From NCBI GenBank assembly GCA_029258655.1, contig JARHYD010000049.1, forward strand, positions 1-45,758: 45,758 nt of DNA. The letters are read 5' to 3'. Within the stretch, counting starts at the first letter, position 1, and every line of letters begins with the position of its first letter. The notes under the pieces are model-generated. The model had not been told where the DNA came from and made no database searches. It saw nothing but the letters and a program-made list of their open reading frames with translations. This DNA comes from Mailhella sp. (GTDB lineage: Bacteria; Desulfobacterota; Desulfovibrionia; Desulfovibrionales; Desulfovibrionaceae). This document shows positions 28,223-37,130 of this stretch, piece after piece. A program made the position numbers and the translations under genes.

Positions 28223-28918
28223 CTACTGTCCAATATCTTCTACTATAACATTCTGATTTTCATCAAATTGTAAACGAACAATTTTCTGTCCTCGTGTATC
28301 TTCATGTAAAAAACGAGAAAGAGGAGCAAGCAAAGCTGAAATAGAACTTCTAAAATCCTTTGAACGCGTTTCATTAACAAGTTCAATTTGCCATTCTAAT
28401 TTACCTTTTTTTTGTTTTTGATTGGAATAAACAGAAATCATTAAATATTTTGGATAAATAGTATATTCTCTTTCATAATATTTTGAACCAGTACGAGTAA
28501 TAATAGGCTCATAATCATAAGGATAAATAGAACGTCCATAAATATTTGTATACCAAACAGGATAATAGCCAACAACTTCATACTGTGGTTGCTCTATTAT
28601 TTTTCGTACTTTTTCACCAGGTCTTACGCCAAAATCAACAATAGCAATATAATCTGCAACTTTTTTATCTTTTATGGGATTCATACCATTAAGATAAAAA
28701 GCACCTTCAATATGTGGATACATTTCTTCATACAATAAATCATTAATACCATTATCTGATTTTTTATGTTCAATATAAAATTTTTTCTTTTCAATGGCTT
28801 GTTGCTGATATGCTTGTGATCCAATGGTATTAACTTCAACGTATTTTATTGTTTTATTTACACAACCAACTAAAAATATATAACAAAAACAATAAATAAA
28901 TATAGTAAATTTTTTCAT
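28223..28918 (-). CDS. Hypothetical lipoprotein
   Basis: I start at 28918 (MKKFTIFIYCFCYIFLVGC), giving 231 residues with a clear lipoprotein signal and lipobox LVGC; the track start 33 bases upstream runs through a terminator. The mature part contains a YYPVWYTNIYGRSIYPYDYEP stretch with many tyrosines and a segment PKYLMISVYSNQKQKKGKLEW, broadly like DUF4136-type lipoproteins, but I cannot assign a family. It is probably envelope-anchored. It follows gltX after a terminator, so it may have its own promoter or live on read-through. Confidence 0.65.
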   Translation of the reverse strand: MKKFTIFIYCFCYIFLVGCVNKTIKYVEVNTIGSQAYQQQAIEKKKFYIEHKKSDNGINDLLYEEMYPHIEGAFYLNGMNPIKDKKVADYIAIVDFGVRPGEKVRKIIEQPQYEVVGYYPVWYTNIYGRSIYPYDYEPIITRTGSKYYEREYTIYPKYLMISVYSNQKQKKGKLEWQIELVNETRSKDFRSSISALLAPLSRFLHEDTRGQKIVRLQFDENQNVIVEDIGQ

Positions 28919-28934
28919 TATATTCTCGTTGATA

Positions 28935-28962
28935 TAAAAAAGCCTATCCAAAAGATAGGCAT
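28935..28962 (-). terminator. Terminator after gltX
   Basis: On the minus strand GCCTATC-TTTTG-GATAGGC is followed by a run of T, starting within 10 bases of the gltX stop codon. Confidence 0.75.
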
Positions 28963-28968
28963 ATATTT

Positions 28969-30351
28969 TTACATTGTTAAAGCCTTTTCAAGACGCGCTA
29001 TTGTTTCATCTTTACCTAAGGCAAACATAATAAGATGTATAGAAGGCCCACCAGCTAAACCAATTAATGCAGAACGCAAAGGAGTACCAACTAATTTAAA
29101 TTTTACACCACTTGTTTCTACATAATCATGGATAACTTTTTCCAAATTTTCCACAGAAAATTCTGTATCACGAATAAGAGCAAGGATATTTTTAATTTGT
29201 TCCTTTCCTTGTTCATCAATAGCTTTTATGGCTTTTTCTTCCATAATAACTTCATTAGCATTTTGTAAAAATGGTTTAATTTGTTCTGCCAAATCTTTTA
29301 AATTACTTGCTCTTTCTAAATAAAGAGAAATTGCTGCTTCAATGTTTTTTCCCTCAATAGAAAAGCCTAATTCTTTTATAAAAGGAGTTGTTAATGCAAC
29401 AGCTTTAGAAAGAGGCGTATTTTTTAAATAATATCCATTAAGCCATTGTAATTTATCTGGATCAAAAGCAGCAGCAGAACTATTTAAATTATTGCCATCA
29501 AAAAGTTTTACTAATTCTTCAAGACCAAAAATTTCTTGATCTCCATGTGACCAACCAAGACGCACAAGATAATTAACCAAAGCTTCTGGCAACAAGCCAT
29601 CTTGTTGATATTCCACAACAGCTCTAGCTCCATGTCGTTTAGATAATTTTTGTTTATCTGGACCTAAAATCATAGGTACATGGCCAAAAGTTGGAACTTC
29701 TAATCCTAATGCTTGATAGATTAAAATTTGTTTTGGTGTATTAGAAACATGATCATCACCACGCAATACGTGTGTAACGCCCATTTCATAATCATCAACA
29801 ACAACAGCCATATTATATGTAGGCATACCATCAGCACGGCGAAGAACCATATCATCAAGTTCATTCACATCAACTGCAATATGTCCTTTGACCATATCAT
29901 TAAAAACAACACGACCTTCACTAGGAACTTTTAAACGAACAACCCTACCTTCTGCATATTCCAAACCTCTTTCACGGCATTTACCATTATAACGAGGTTT
30001 TTCTCCTTTAGCACGGGCTACTTCCCGCATAGCCTCTACTTCTTCCACAGAACAATCGCAATAATATGCATGACCAGAGGCAAGAAGTTTATCAACATAA
30101 GCATTATAAACATCTTTTCTTTGACTTTGATAGGTAAGTTCCCCGTCCCAATCAAGCCCAAGCCATTTCATAGAGGCTAAAATTGAATCAGTATATTCTT
30201 GTTTTGAACGTTCTGTATCAGTATCTTCTATTCTAAGACGAAATTCACCACCAAAATGGCGAGCTAATAACCAACAAAAAATAGCAGTACGACCACCGCC
30301 AATGTGTAAATGTCCAGTAGGACTTGGTGCAAAACGGGTTACAACTTTCAT
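28969..30351 (-). CDS. gltX: Glutamyl-tRNA synthetase
   Basis: Class I aminoacyl-tRNA synthetase charging tRNA-Glu. The 460-residue length is normal. The HIGH motif appears as PSPTGHLHIGGGRTA, and the KMSKS loop as KLSKRHGA. A CDCSVEE segment with a zinc-ligand-like CxC lies near residue 100. An AGGAAA site precedes the ATG. It lies 43 bases after the DUF2156 gene on the same strand. Confidence 0.95.
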   Translation of the reverse strand: MKVVTRFAPSPTGHLHIGGGRTAIFCWLLARHFGGEFRLRIEDTDTERSKQEYTDSILASMKWLGLDWDGELTYQSQRKDVYNAYVDKLLASGHAYYCDCSVEEVEAMREVARAKGEKPRYNGKCRERGLEYAEGRVVRLKVPSEGRVVFNDMVKGHIAVDVNELDDMVLRRADGMPTYNMAVVVDDYEMGVTHVLRGDDHVSNTPKQILIYQALGLEVPTFGHVPMILGPDKQKLSKRHGARAVVEYQQDGLLPEALVNYLVRLGWSHGDQEIFGLEELVKLFDGNNLNSSAAAFDPDKLQWLNGYYLKNTPLSKAVALTTPFIKELGFSIEGKNIEAAISLYLERASNLKDLAEQIKPFLQNANEVIMEEKAIKAIDEQGKEQIKNILALIRDTEFSVENLEKVIHDYVETSGVKFKLVGTPLRSALIGLAGGPSIHLIMFALGKDETIARLEKALTM

Positions 30352-30394
30352 ATTTATTTCCTAAAATATAATAATGATAAGCAACATACACTTT

Positions 30395-31351
30395 TTACAT
30401 AGTAAAGACAAGTGTACTTTTTTTCAAGAAATCCACAGGATTATAAGAAAGTTTCGCTTTTCGTATACCTTCTTCATCTAAATCTTGTTCTCTATTAATA
30501 AAAGAATATCCGTCTGTACAATTATTAACAAAAGCATGATTTATTGCTTGATAAATACCACGAAAATCAGCTTTTGCTTTTTCAAAATGAACAACAACGG
30601 TTTTATCATCTAATCTTTCACCAACTGCGAATGCAACCATTTGATTTTCAATATAAAATGAACCACCAAAAAGTTTACCAAGTTTATCCCAGTTACCAAT
30701 AACTCTAAAAACAGCATCATTTTCTGCATAAAGAGAAGGGCTATGTTCGCAATCATGCCATTTGCACCATTCATTTTGCAATTCCAACAAATCATTTAAA
30801 CTACCCTTAACGCCATTTTCTGTTGTTAATGGATGAAATTCGCATTGATAACTTTTATAAAAGCTATTGACATGATTTTTCTTTTTATGAAATCTATTTC
30901 CAGCTAAGGTTGCTAAATCTTGTTGAGAATAAATATATTCCCATTGTCCTTTAGCTTCAATAATAGCAACATTTTTTTTATAATTTTGTTGAATATATTG
31001 TGCCAAATCATCAGTTACTCTATGCATACAAAGTTTTCCATGCAAAGAGCTATCCTCTAAATGCATAGTTGGAACATCTTCAGAAGAAGGCACATAAACA
31101 GAATGAAGAAGTTTTTCAAAATGATCCATTTGCAAATTATACCAATTTCCCACAGGAGCCCAAATACAATGATAGGGAAATTTTTGATGAATAAATGCAA
31201 AATGTTCAGTAAAAGCAATGGAAAGTCCGTACTTATCAGCCCACCCCCACAAATTAGTAAAAGTATAATCAGCTGATTTTACAGGACATTGTTCTCTACG
31301 TTTTTCATATTCATCACGTAAAGACAATGTAACAGGTTTAAAGTCTAACAT
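30395..31351 (-). CDS. DUF2156 (MprF C-terminal-like) domain protein
   Basis: The 318-residue protein matches the DUF2156 family, a double GNAT-type fold related to the catalytic domain of lysyl-phosphatidylglycerol synthase: DYTFTNLWGWADKYG at the N-terminus, FHKKKNHVNSFYK in the middle and KLSYNPVDFLKKS at the end. There is no membrane part, so it would be a soluble aminoacyl- or acyl-transferase-like protein. It starts 8 bases after the MATE gene stop, with AGGA upstream, so the two are co-transcribed. The substrate is unknown. Confidence 0.8.
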   Translation of the reverse strand: MLDFKPVTLSLRDEYEKRREQCPVKSADYTFTNLWGWADKYGLSIAFTEHFAFIHQKFPYHCIWAPVGNWYNLQMDHFEKLLHSVYVPSSEDVPTMHLEDSSLHGKLCMHRVTDDLAQYIQQNYKKNVAIIEAKGQWEYIYSQQDLATLAGNRFHKKKNHVNSFYKSYQCEFHPLTTENGVKGSLNDLLELQNEWCKWHDCEHSPSLYAENDAVFRVIGNWDKLGKLFGGSFYIENQMVAFAVGERLDDKTVVVHFEKAKADFRGIYQAINHAFVNNCTDGYSFINREQDLDEEGIRKAKLSYNPVDFLKKSTLVFTM

Positions 31352-31359
31352 AATTTATC

Positions 31360-32739
31360 CTAATCTTTTATTTTTCTCATAGTAAATTGTGTCCAATTTG
31401 CCTTTAAAAAGACAAAAAACATAGAACTAGCTTGAATTGCCATAGAAATAAGCATGGCAGCATATACTCCAATAGGCCCATAGCCTAAGGTATGTGCCAA
31501 AACCCAACCAAGAGGCAAGCGAATACACCATACACAAATAGGGTTAATAAAAAGAGCATAAATTGTCGCTCCAGCACCAACCATAATACCATTTACAATA
31601 AGCCCCCCAACGGTAAACGGTGTACTAAAAATATTAATATACAAATATGCAACAATATTCCATTGAGCATTTACATCATCGCTTAAAATTAACGCTAAAT
31701 TATCAACAAAAGGTAGTAAACAAAGCCCTACAAAAGACATTAAAACAGAACCAAAAATAATAATAGCCAAGCCTATTTTTTTAGCTTCTTTTTTTTTTCC
31801 TGCCCCCAAAGCATTGCCTACCATAATAGAGGCAGTAGCATTAAAAGCAACTGCTGGCATAAATAAAATACTTTCTATTCGCACTCCAACAGTCAACCCT
31901 GCCAAAGCAGAAACGCTATCAGGCAATGCAGCAACAATAGCAAATAAAACAAGATAGCCAAATTGCCATAAAAATTGCATAGTAATAGCTGGTAATGCAA
32001 CCTTAAAAAGATAGGGAGCAGCTTTTTTCATCCAGCGAACTTGTGGAAAAATATATTTTTCAAAAATATTATTTTTATAAAGAGCAACCATAGCAATAAT
32101 TGCACCTAAAAAATACGAACACCAAGTAGAAAAAGCAATACCCTGCCCACCATACGCAGTAAAGCCAAAATATCCTAAGCCTAATGCAAAATCCCCAAAA
32201 ATATTAAATACAGCAATAACAATAATAATAAGTAAGGGTTTAATAACTTCCTTATTTGCTCTAAAAAGTGTTGTGCTAATATAATGAGTATATTGAAAAG
32301 GAAGAGCAAATAAAATAAAATTAAAGAACATAATTGCAGTATCGAGCATTTCTTCTCGAACCTGTAACAAATTCATTATTTGATACCGAAATGCATAACC
32401 TAAAAAAGCTAATAAAATAGCCATAAAAACGGCATAAATAATAACAAGACCAGCGTATTTTTTTGCTCTGCCAAAACGTCTTGCCCCTAAGGATTGACTA
32501 ACAGCAGAAATAGCCCCAACCCCAATACTTGTGCCAATAACCATAAATAACGCATGAAGTTGTGCTCCAACGCCAATGGAAGCCTGCACATTAGAATTTA
32601 TTTTTCCTCCAACATATACATCAGTTAAGGAAATAATAATAGTGCAAAGCATTGTTGCAGTTTGAGGCCAAACAAGCGTCCAAATTTCATTATAAGGAAT
32701 ATCAGAAAAAAAACTTTTCCATTTTATTAACATAGACAT
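31360..32739 (-). CDS. MATE-family multidrug efflux protein
   Basis: Polytopic membrane exporter, 459 residues from the ATG at 32739 (MSMLIKWKSFFSDIP). The pattern of about 12 helices in two bundles, with WPQTATMLCTIIISLTDVYV, SQSLGARRFGRAKKYAG and the second-half repeat NATASIMVGNALGAGKKKEA, identifies the family. Such proteins use Na+ or H+ gradients. The track start is a GTG inside the lysA terminator stem. There is no clear ribosome binding site except GGGTG in that stem, so start choice is uncertain. Confidence 0.88.
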   Translation of the reverse strand: MSMLIKWKSFFSDIPYNEIWTLVWPQTATMLCTIIISLTDVYVGGKINSNVQASIGVGAQLHALFMVIGTSIGVGAISAVSQSLGARRFGRAKKYAGLVIIYAVFMAILLAFLGYAFRYQIMNLLQVREEMLDTAIMFFNFILFALPFQYTHYISTTLFRANKEVIKPLLIIIVIAVFNIFGDFALGLGYFGFTAYGGQGIAFSTWCSYFLGAIIAMVALYKNNIFEKYIFPQVRWMKKAAPYLFKVALPAITMQFLWQFGYLVLFAIVAALPDSVSALAGLTVGVRIESILFMPAVAFNATASIMVGNALGAGKKKEAKKIGLAIIIFGSVLMSFVGLCLLPFVDNLALILSDDVNAQWNIVAYLYINIFSTPFTVGGLIVNGIMVGAGATIYALFINPICVWCIRLPLGWVLAHTLGYGPIGVYAAMLISMAIQASSMFFVFLKANWTQFTMRKIKD

Positions 32740-32740
32740 A

Positions 32741-32773
32741 AAAAAAAGCACCCATAAATTACAGGTGCTTTTT
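32741..32773 (-). terminator. Terminator or attenuator after lysA
   Basis: On the minus strand AAAAGCACC/GGTGCTTTT forms a stem of about 9 bp followed by a T-run, directly after the lysA stop. It ends only 1 base before the chosen start of the MATE gene, whose leader it therefore covers. Confidence 0.7.
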
Positions 32774-32778
32774 CTATT

Positions 32779-34044
32779 TTATTCTGGAATTGTTGCAAAA
32801 ATATCGTCAAAGGTATCGCGTCGTCTAATGAGCTTTGCAGAACCGTCTTTTTGAATAAGCACTTCTGCTGGTTTTAACCTTTGTGTATAATTGGAACTCA
32901 TTGAAAAACCGTAAGCACCCGCATCAAGCATGGCGATAATATCATTTTCTTTTATAACTGGCAATACACGATTTTTTGCAATAATATCACCTGATTCACA
33001 AATATTACCTACAATAGTTTGTTCTTTTTCTTCAATTTTTTGTCCGTCAAAATTTTTTCTATAAATTTCAACATCATGGAAAGAATCGTATAGCATAGGA
33101 CGTGCTAATGTGTTAAACCCTAAATCTGTTCCAACATAAGGCTTTATACCATTTGTTTTGGTATTATATACAGTCCCTAAAATCAAGCCACATTCGGCAG
33201 CAATATATCGACCCGGCTCTAAATAAAATTTTCCTTTATAATGATATTCCTTTGCCCAAGAAGATAAGGTTTCATTGAGTAATTGGCTAAATGCTTGCAA
33301 ATCAAAACGTTCTTGTTTTTCATATTTATGATACGGAATACCAAAACCACCACCAAAATCTATAATTTCTAAATCATCAAAATGAGGCAATGTTAATGCT
33401 AAATCAAGTAAAATTTCTGCAGCAGCAATGTAACTTTCCCCTTCCATAAAAAGAGAACCTATATGATGATTAATACCTGCTAATGTTACATTATACTTAT
33501 CTAAAATTTGTAAAAGTTCTGGGAGTTTTTCTGGGTCAACACCAAATTTTGTTTCTTTTCCACCTGTCACAACTTTTGCACTATGCCCTGCCCCAATACC
33601 GGGATTAAAACGAACCATTATTTTACCACCGGGATTTAATTGACAAAGCTGTTCCACTTGCAATAAAGAATCCACACTAATAAGAACACCTTTTTCTAAA
33701 GCATTTTTCATTTCTTCTTGGCTAACATTATTACAAACATACAAAATTTCTTGTGGTTTATAGCCCACTTTCATATCTAGGAAAAGCTCTCCGGGACTCA
33801 TAGCGTCAACAAGACAGCCCTCGTCTTTTATGATTTTTAATAAATGAGGATTAGCATTTGCTTTGGCAGAATAATTTATATGCAAGCCATCAGTTTTACA
33901 TAAGGATACAAGATCCTTACATCTTTCACGCAACACATTTTCATTATAAACATATAAAGGTGAACCAAATTTTTCAATAAGGCTATGGGGAGTTTCTTTA
34001 CCATAAAAATTAAGCGAATCAGTATATTCTGAACGAATGGACAT
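32779..34044 (-). CDS. lysA: Diaminopimelate decarboxylase LysA
   Basis: PLP enzyme converting meso-diaminopimelate to L-lysine. I start at 34044 (MSIRSEYTDSLNFYG, GAGGAAA upstream), giving 421 residues; the track ORF begins at a TTG and passes through a palindrome. Motifs: LHINYSAKANANPHLL with the PLP lysine, GINHHIGS, DFGGGFGIPY, LEPGRYIAAECG and the C-terminal CESGDIIAKNR with the active-site cysteine. It is the first gene of a unit running into the MATE, DUF2156 and gltX genes. Confidence 0.94.
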   Translation of the reverse strand: MSIRSEYTDSLNFYGKETPHSLIEKFGSPLYVYNENVLRERCKDLVSLCKTDGLHINYSAKANANPHLLKIIKDEGCLVDAMSPGELFLDMKVGYKPQEILYVCNNVSQEEMKNALEKGVLISVDSLLQVEQLCQLNPGGKIMVRFNPGIGAGHSAKVVTGGKETKFGVDPEKLPELLQILDKYNVTLAGINHHIGSLFMEGESYIAAAEILLDLALTLPHFDDLEIIDFGGGFGIPYHKYEKQERFDLQAFSQLLNETLSSWAKEYHYKGKFYLEPGRYIAAECGLILGTVYNTKTNGIKPYVGTDLGFNTLARPMLYDSFHDVEIYRKNFDGQKIEEKEQTIVGNICESGDIIAKNRVLPVIKENDIIAMLDAGAYGFSMSSNYTQRLKPAEVLIQKDGSAKLIRRRDTFDDIFATIPE

Positions 34045-34080
34045 AATATTTTCCTCATACCATGTTATTTTAGATTTAAT

Positions 34081-34140
34081 GAGGGGGAAAACTTTTGCAA
34101 AAGTTTTCCCCCTCAACCCTCTTTCAAAAACTTTTAAAAT
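34081..34140. repeat. Perfect 34-bp palindrome with tail (palindrome family B, copy 2)
   Basis: GAGGGGGAAAACTTTTG is followed directly by its exact reverse complement (34081-34114), then by AACCCTCTTTCAAAAACTTT. It lies in the lysA leader, 37 bases before the ATG, without a T-run in the lysA direction. Layout and tail match the palindrome at 21329-21384. It could form a stable leader hairpin or a cruciform; I see no lysine riboswitch around it. Confidence 0.65.
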
Positions 34141-34360
34141 ATATTTTTATTAATATAATTTTTCTTTTTAAAATTTTAATGTATTTCAAAATTATTACAT
34201 AAAATAGTAAGTAGGGAATTTTTAATTTATTCAATATAATAAGCTAACTATTTTATAACAATACACGTATACTCAATTAATTAGTAATAATAACAAGTTG
34301 TTACTTAAATAACATAAAAATCTGATAACAAAAATTATCCAAAATGCTTTATATAATATT
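34141..34360. other. AT-rich intergenic gap between ilvC and lysA
   Basis: This stretch of about 220 bases has no open frame, tRNA or recognisable riboswitch. It probably holds the lysA promoter, but no box pair stands out. Confidence 0.4.
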
Positions 34361-34387
34361 AAAAAATAGGGGCAATATAATTGCCCC
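34361..34387 (-). terminator. Terminator of ilvC
   Basis: GGGGCAAT/ATTGCCCC (34369-34376 and 34380-34387) with a three-base loop is followed on the minus strand by TATTTTTT, 11 bases after the ilvC stop codon. Confidence 0.85.
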
Positions 34388-34397
34388 ATTATAATAA

Positions 34398-35402
<1,005 letters not shown>

Positions 35403-35432
35403 TTATTTTTTACTAAAACGTATATAAAAAAA

Positions 35433-35461
35433 ATAATACATTACAAAACCCATTGTGTCAA
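35433..35461 (-). promoter_or_regulatory. Sigma-70 promoter of ilvC
   Basis: On the minus strand a perfect TTGACA and TATTAT are separated by 17 bases. The ATG lies 46 bases further. No T-box leader, terminator hairpin or leader peptide is visible in between. Confidence 0.8.
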
Positions 35462-35524
35462 ATAAGGAAAACCTCAAAAATATTTTTACATTTTTGTAAC
35501 AATCTATTCATTTATTTAATATTC

Positions 35525-35868
35525 CTTTAAAGTATGTTTCTTAATTAATCGCATTGTAGTTTTTCTTTTGGGGGGTACCCTATCTTTATCCGTAACTTCC
35601 TGTGTCATAATGGCTCAAGCGAGGGTGAAAGTTTACGAGGTTTAGAGAATTAGACAACAATACTAAGGGGGATTTCCCCTATTAGCTTATACCCTGCACC
35701 CCCAAGCAATGCCTCCCAAGAGTTCTTTCTGGTACACACTTTTTCAGCAAGTCGCTTTGCTCCTCGCTTCCAGAGAGTGAAACCTTTTAAGACAATGCCT
35801 TTATAATTTTTTATTTTATCAGTCTAATATGTTAAAATAATTATAAATATTTTAGAAACACACCCTAA
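35525..35868. mobile_element. Decayed mobile-element-like segment with G+C-richer core
   Basis: The right edge TTTAGAAACACACCCTA (35851-35867) equals the right end of the adjacent two-dyad element. A degenerate left counterpart AGTATGTTTCTTAATTAAT starts near 35531. In between, 35560-35795 is clearly richer in G and C than its surroundings. It holds a minus-strand open stretch (about 35656-35787) reading KGFTLWKRGAKRLAEKVCT and on to GGAGYKLIGEI, with no start codon or ribosome binding site. A 45-bp piece (35578-35622) also matches 550-594. I cannot name the source element. Confidence 0.35.
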
Positions 35869-35874
35869 TATAAT

Positions 35875-36086
35875 AGTATTAGAAAATACTTATAATAAAA
35901 TATTTATGGTTACGATATAAAAACAAAAAACTTTTTTATTTTAAGAGAAAAAATTTTTACTAATACCTAAGATAAGCAAATGTATTGAAACGTATTTCAA
36001 TACATTTGCTTAATTGAGGGGGATTGGGGGAAATCATTTCCCCCAAAAGAAAAAAAAATAAAATTAATTTAGAAACACACCCTAAG
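35875..36086 (+). mobile_element. Two-dyad element, copy 3
   Basis: A perfect 16-bp stem AGCAAATGTATTGAAA (35975-35990) with TTTCAATACATTTGCT (35995-36010) is followed by TTAATTGAGGGGG and GGGGGAAATCATTTCCCCC (about 36026-36044). The right end is AATTTAGAAACACACCCTA. The left part shares ATAGTATTAGAAAATACT with copy 4. Compared with copies 1 and 4, the stem carries changes on both arms that keep pairing. Confidence 0.6.
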
Positions 36087-36106
36087 ATTATAATATTATT
36101 GGACAT

Positions 36107-36138
36107 AAAAAAAACTTCTCTTTCGAGAAGTTTTTTTT
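36107..36138. terminator. Terminator after fliS
   Basis: AAAAAAAACTTCTC/GAGAAGTTTTTTTT is a 14-bp stem with loop TTTC and long A/T tracts, 19 bases from the fliS stop codon. It can work on either strand. Confidence 0.8.
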
Positions 36139-36156
36139 TACTTTTTCATGCAAATT

Positions 36157-37110
36157 TTATGCATTTTTATATAAAGATATTTTTTTACTTAAAAGACCAG
36201 AAGATTTTAATGTTGGTTGCTGTAACGGCTTTTGCTCAATAACAGAATCCGACATATTAATTGTTTCTTGACTTTGACGCATAGTAAGGGTTTGATTTTC
36301 TAATGCATTATTTTCTGTTTTTGCTTTTTCTTCATTTTCTTTTAATAGTGCATTTTGCTTTTGTAATTGCGTTGCAAATTGTTCTCCTGTTTGTGAGGGA
36401 ACAGAGTGAGACATTTGTCCCAAATTATTTATTGCATTTTGTTGTTGTACAAAAGCCCTACTTGCTTTTTGTGCCATTGCCATAGAAACGGGTTTAGTAG
36501 CAGTTTTTACAATGCCATTTCCTAAAAGTTCTTCTAATTCTTTTTTAGCAAGCATTTTTTCTTCATCAGTTTTTGCTTGCTCTAATTTTTTCTTAACTAT
36601 TTCAATAGCTTCAGCACGTTCTTGTGCTATTTTTATTTGTTTAGAACGCTCTTGAATACTACCACCTGCCATAGTAGCAGAAAAACCAGAAGTAGCAGTA
36701 CCTTGTGTTACAGGTCCCATTTTAGCTAAAACTTGTTTTGCTTCGGGAGTTTGCATAGCTTCTGAAAAAGTATCACGAATTACTTGCATATTATTTCTAA
36801 CACTTTGCAATAACTCAAGATCATTTTTCAAGTTAGCCATAAGAAGATTTTTATTCATCAAAAGGTAAAGATTATGCAAGCCTTTAGAAACTTCGCCTCC
36901 CTGTTCCATGTTTAAAGTACAGTCCAGTTCATTAATAATATCTAAAGCACGTGAAATGTAATTACCTTTTGCCTGAATATTTTTTTGTTTCATGTTCTCG
37001 GCAGCCAAATCTAAAAAGCGTAATAACCCATCATAGAGCATAAGCGTTACTTCTGCTCTGCCAACAGTATTTACTTGCGCATTTCTATACGATTGAGTTG
37101 CGTTAATCAT
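36157..37110 (-). CDS. fliS: Flagellin chaperone FliS with a long C-terminal extension
   Basis: FliS binds flagellin in the cytoplasm and prevents early polymerisation. Residues 1 to about 125 match the family: NATQSYRNAQVNTVGRAEVTLMLYDGLLRFLDLA and NIQAKGNYISRALDIINEL. The family is normally about 130 residues; here 317, the rest being a Gln/Lys/Ala-rich, mostly helical and low-complexity tail (AKTDEEKMLAKKELEELLG, QNAINNLGQMS). It starts 20 bases after fliD on the same strand. The role of the tail is unknown; the FliS core assignment is firm. Confidence 0.87.
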   Translation of the reverse strand: MINATQSYRNAQVNTVGRAEVTLMLYDGLLRFLDLAAENMKQKNIQAKGNYISRALDIINELDCTLNMEQGGEVSKGLHNLYLLMNKNLLMANLKNDLELLQSVRNNMQVIRDTFSEAMQTPEAKQVLAKMGPVTQGTATSGFSATMAGGSIQERSKQIKIAQERAEAIEIVKKKLEQAKTDEEKMLAKKELEELLGNGIVKTATKPVSMAMAQKASRAFVQQQNAINNLGQMSHSVPSQTGEQFATQLQKQNALLKENEEKAKTENNALENQTLTMRQSQETINMSDSVIEQKPLQQPTLKSSGLLSKKISLYKNA

Positions 37111-37130
37111 TACTTACCTCTATACCTTAC

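Noticed and set aside
34045-34116. Upstream-extended lysA start
   Set aside because: It begins at a TTG within the palindrome; the ATG at 34044 has a proper ribosome binding site and the family N-terminus.
34045-34360. Lysine riboswitch upstream of lysA
   Set aside because: No multi-stem conserved core was seen; only one perfect palindrome and AT-rich sequence.
35656-35787. A real small gene on the minus strand (KGFTLWKRG...)
   Set aside because: No start codon or ribosome binding site in frame, so it is reported only as an unexplained open stretch.
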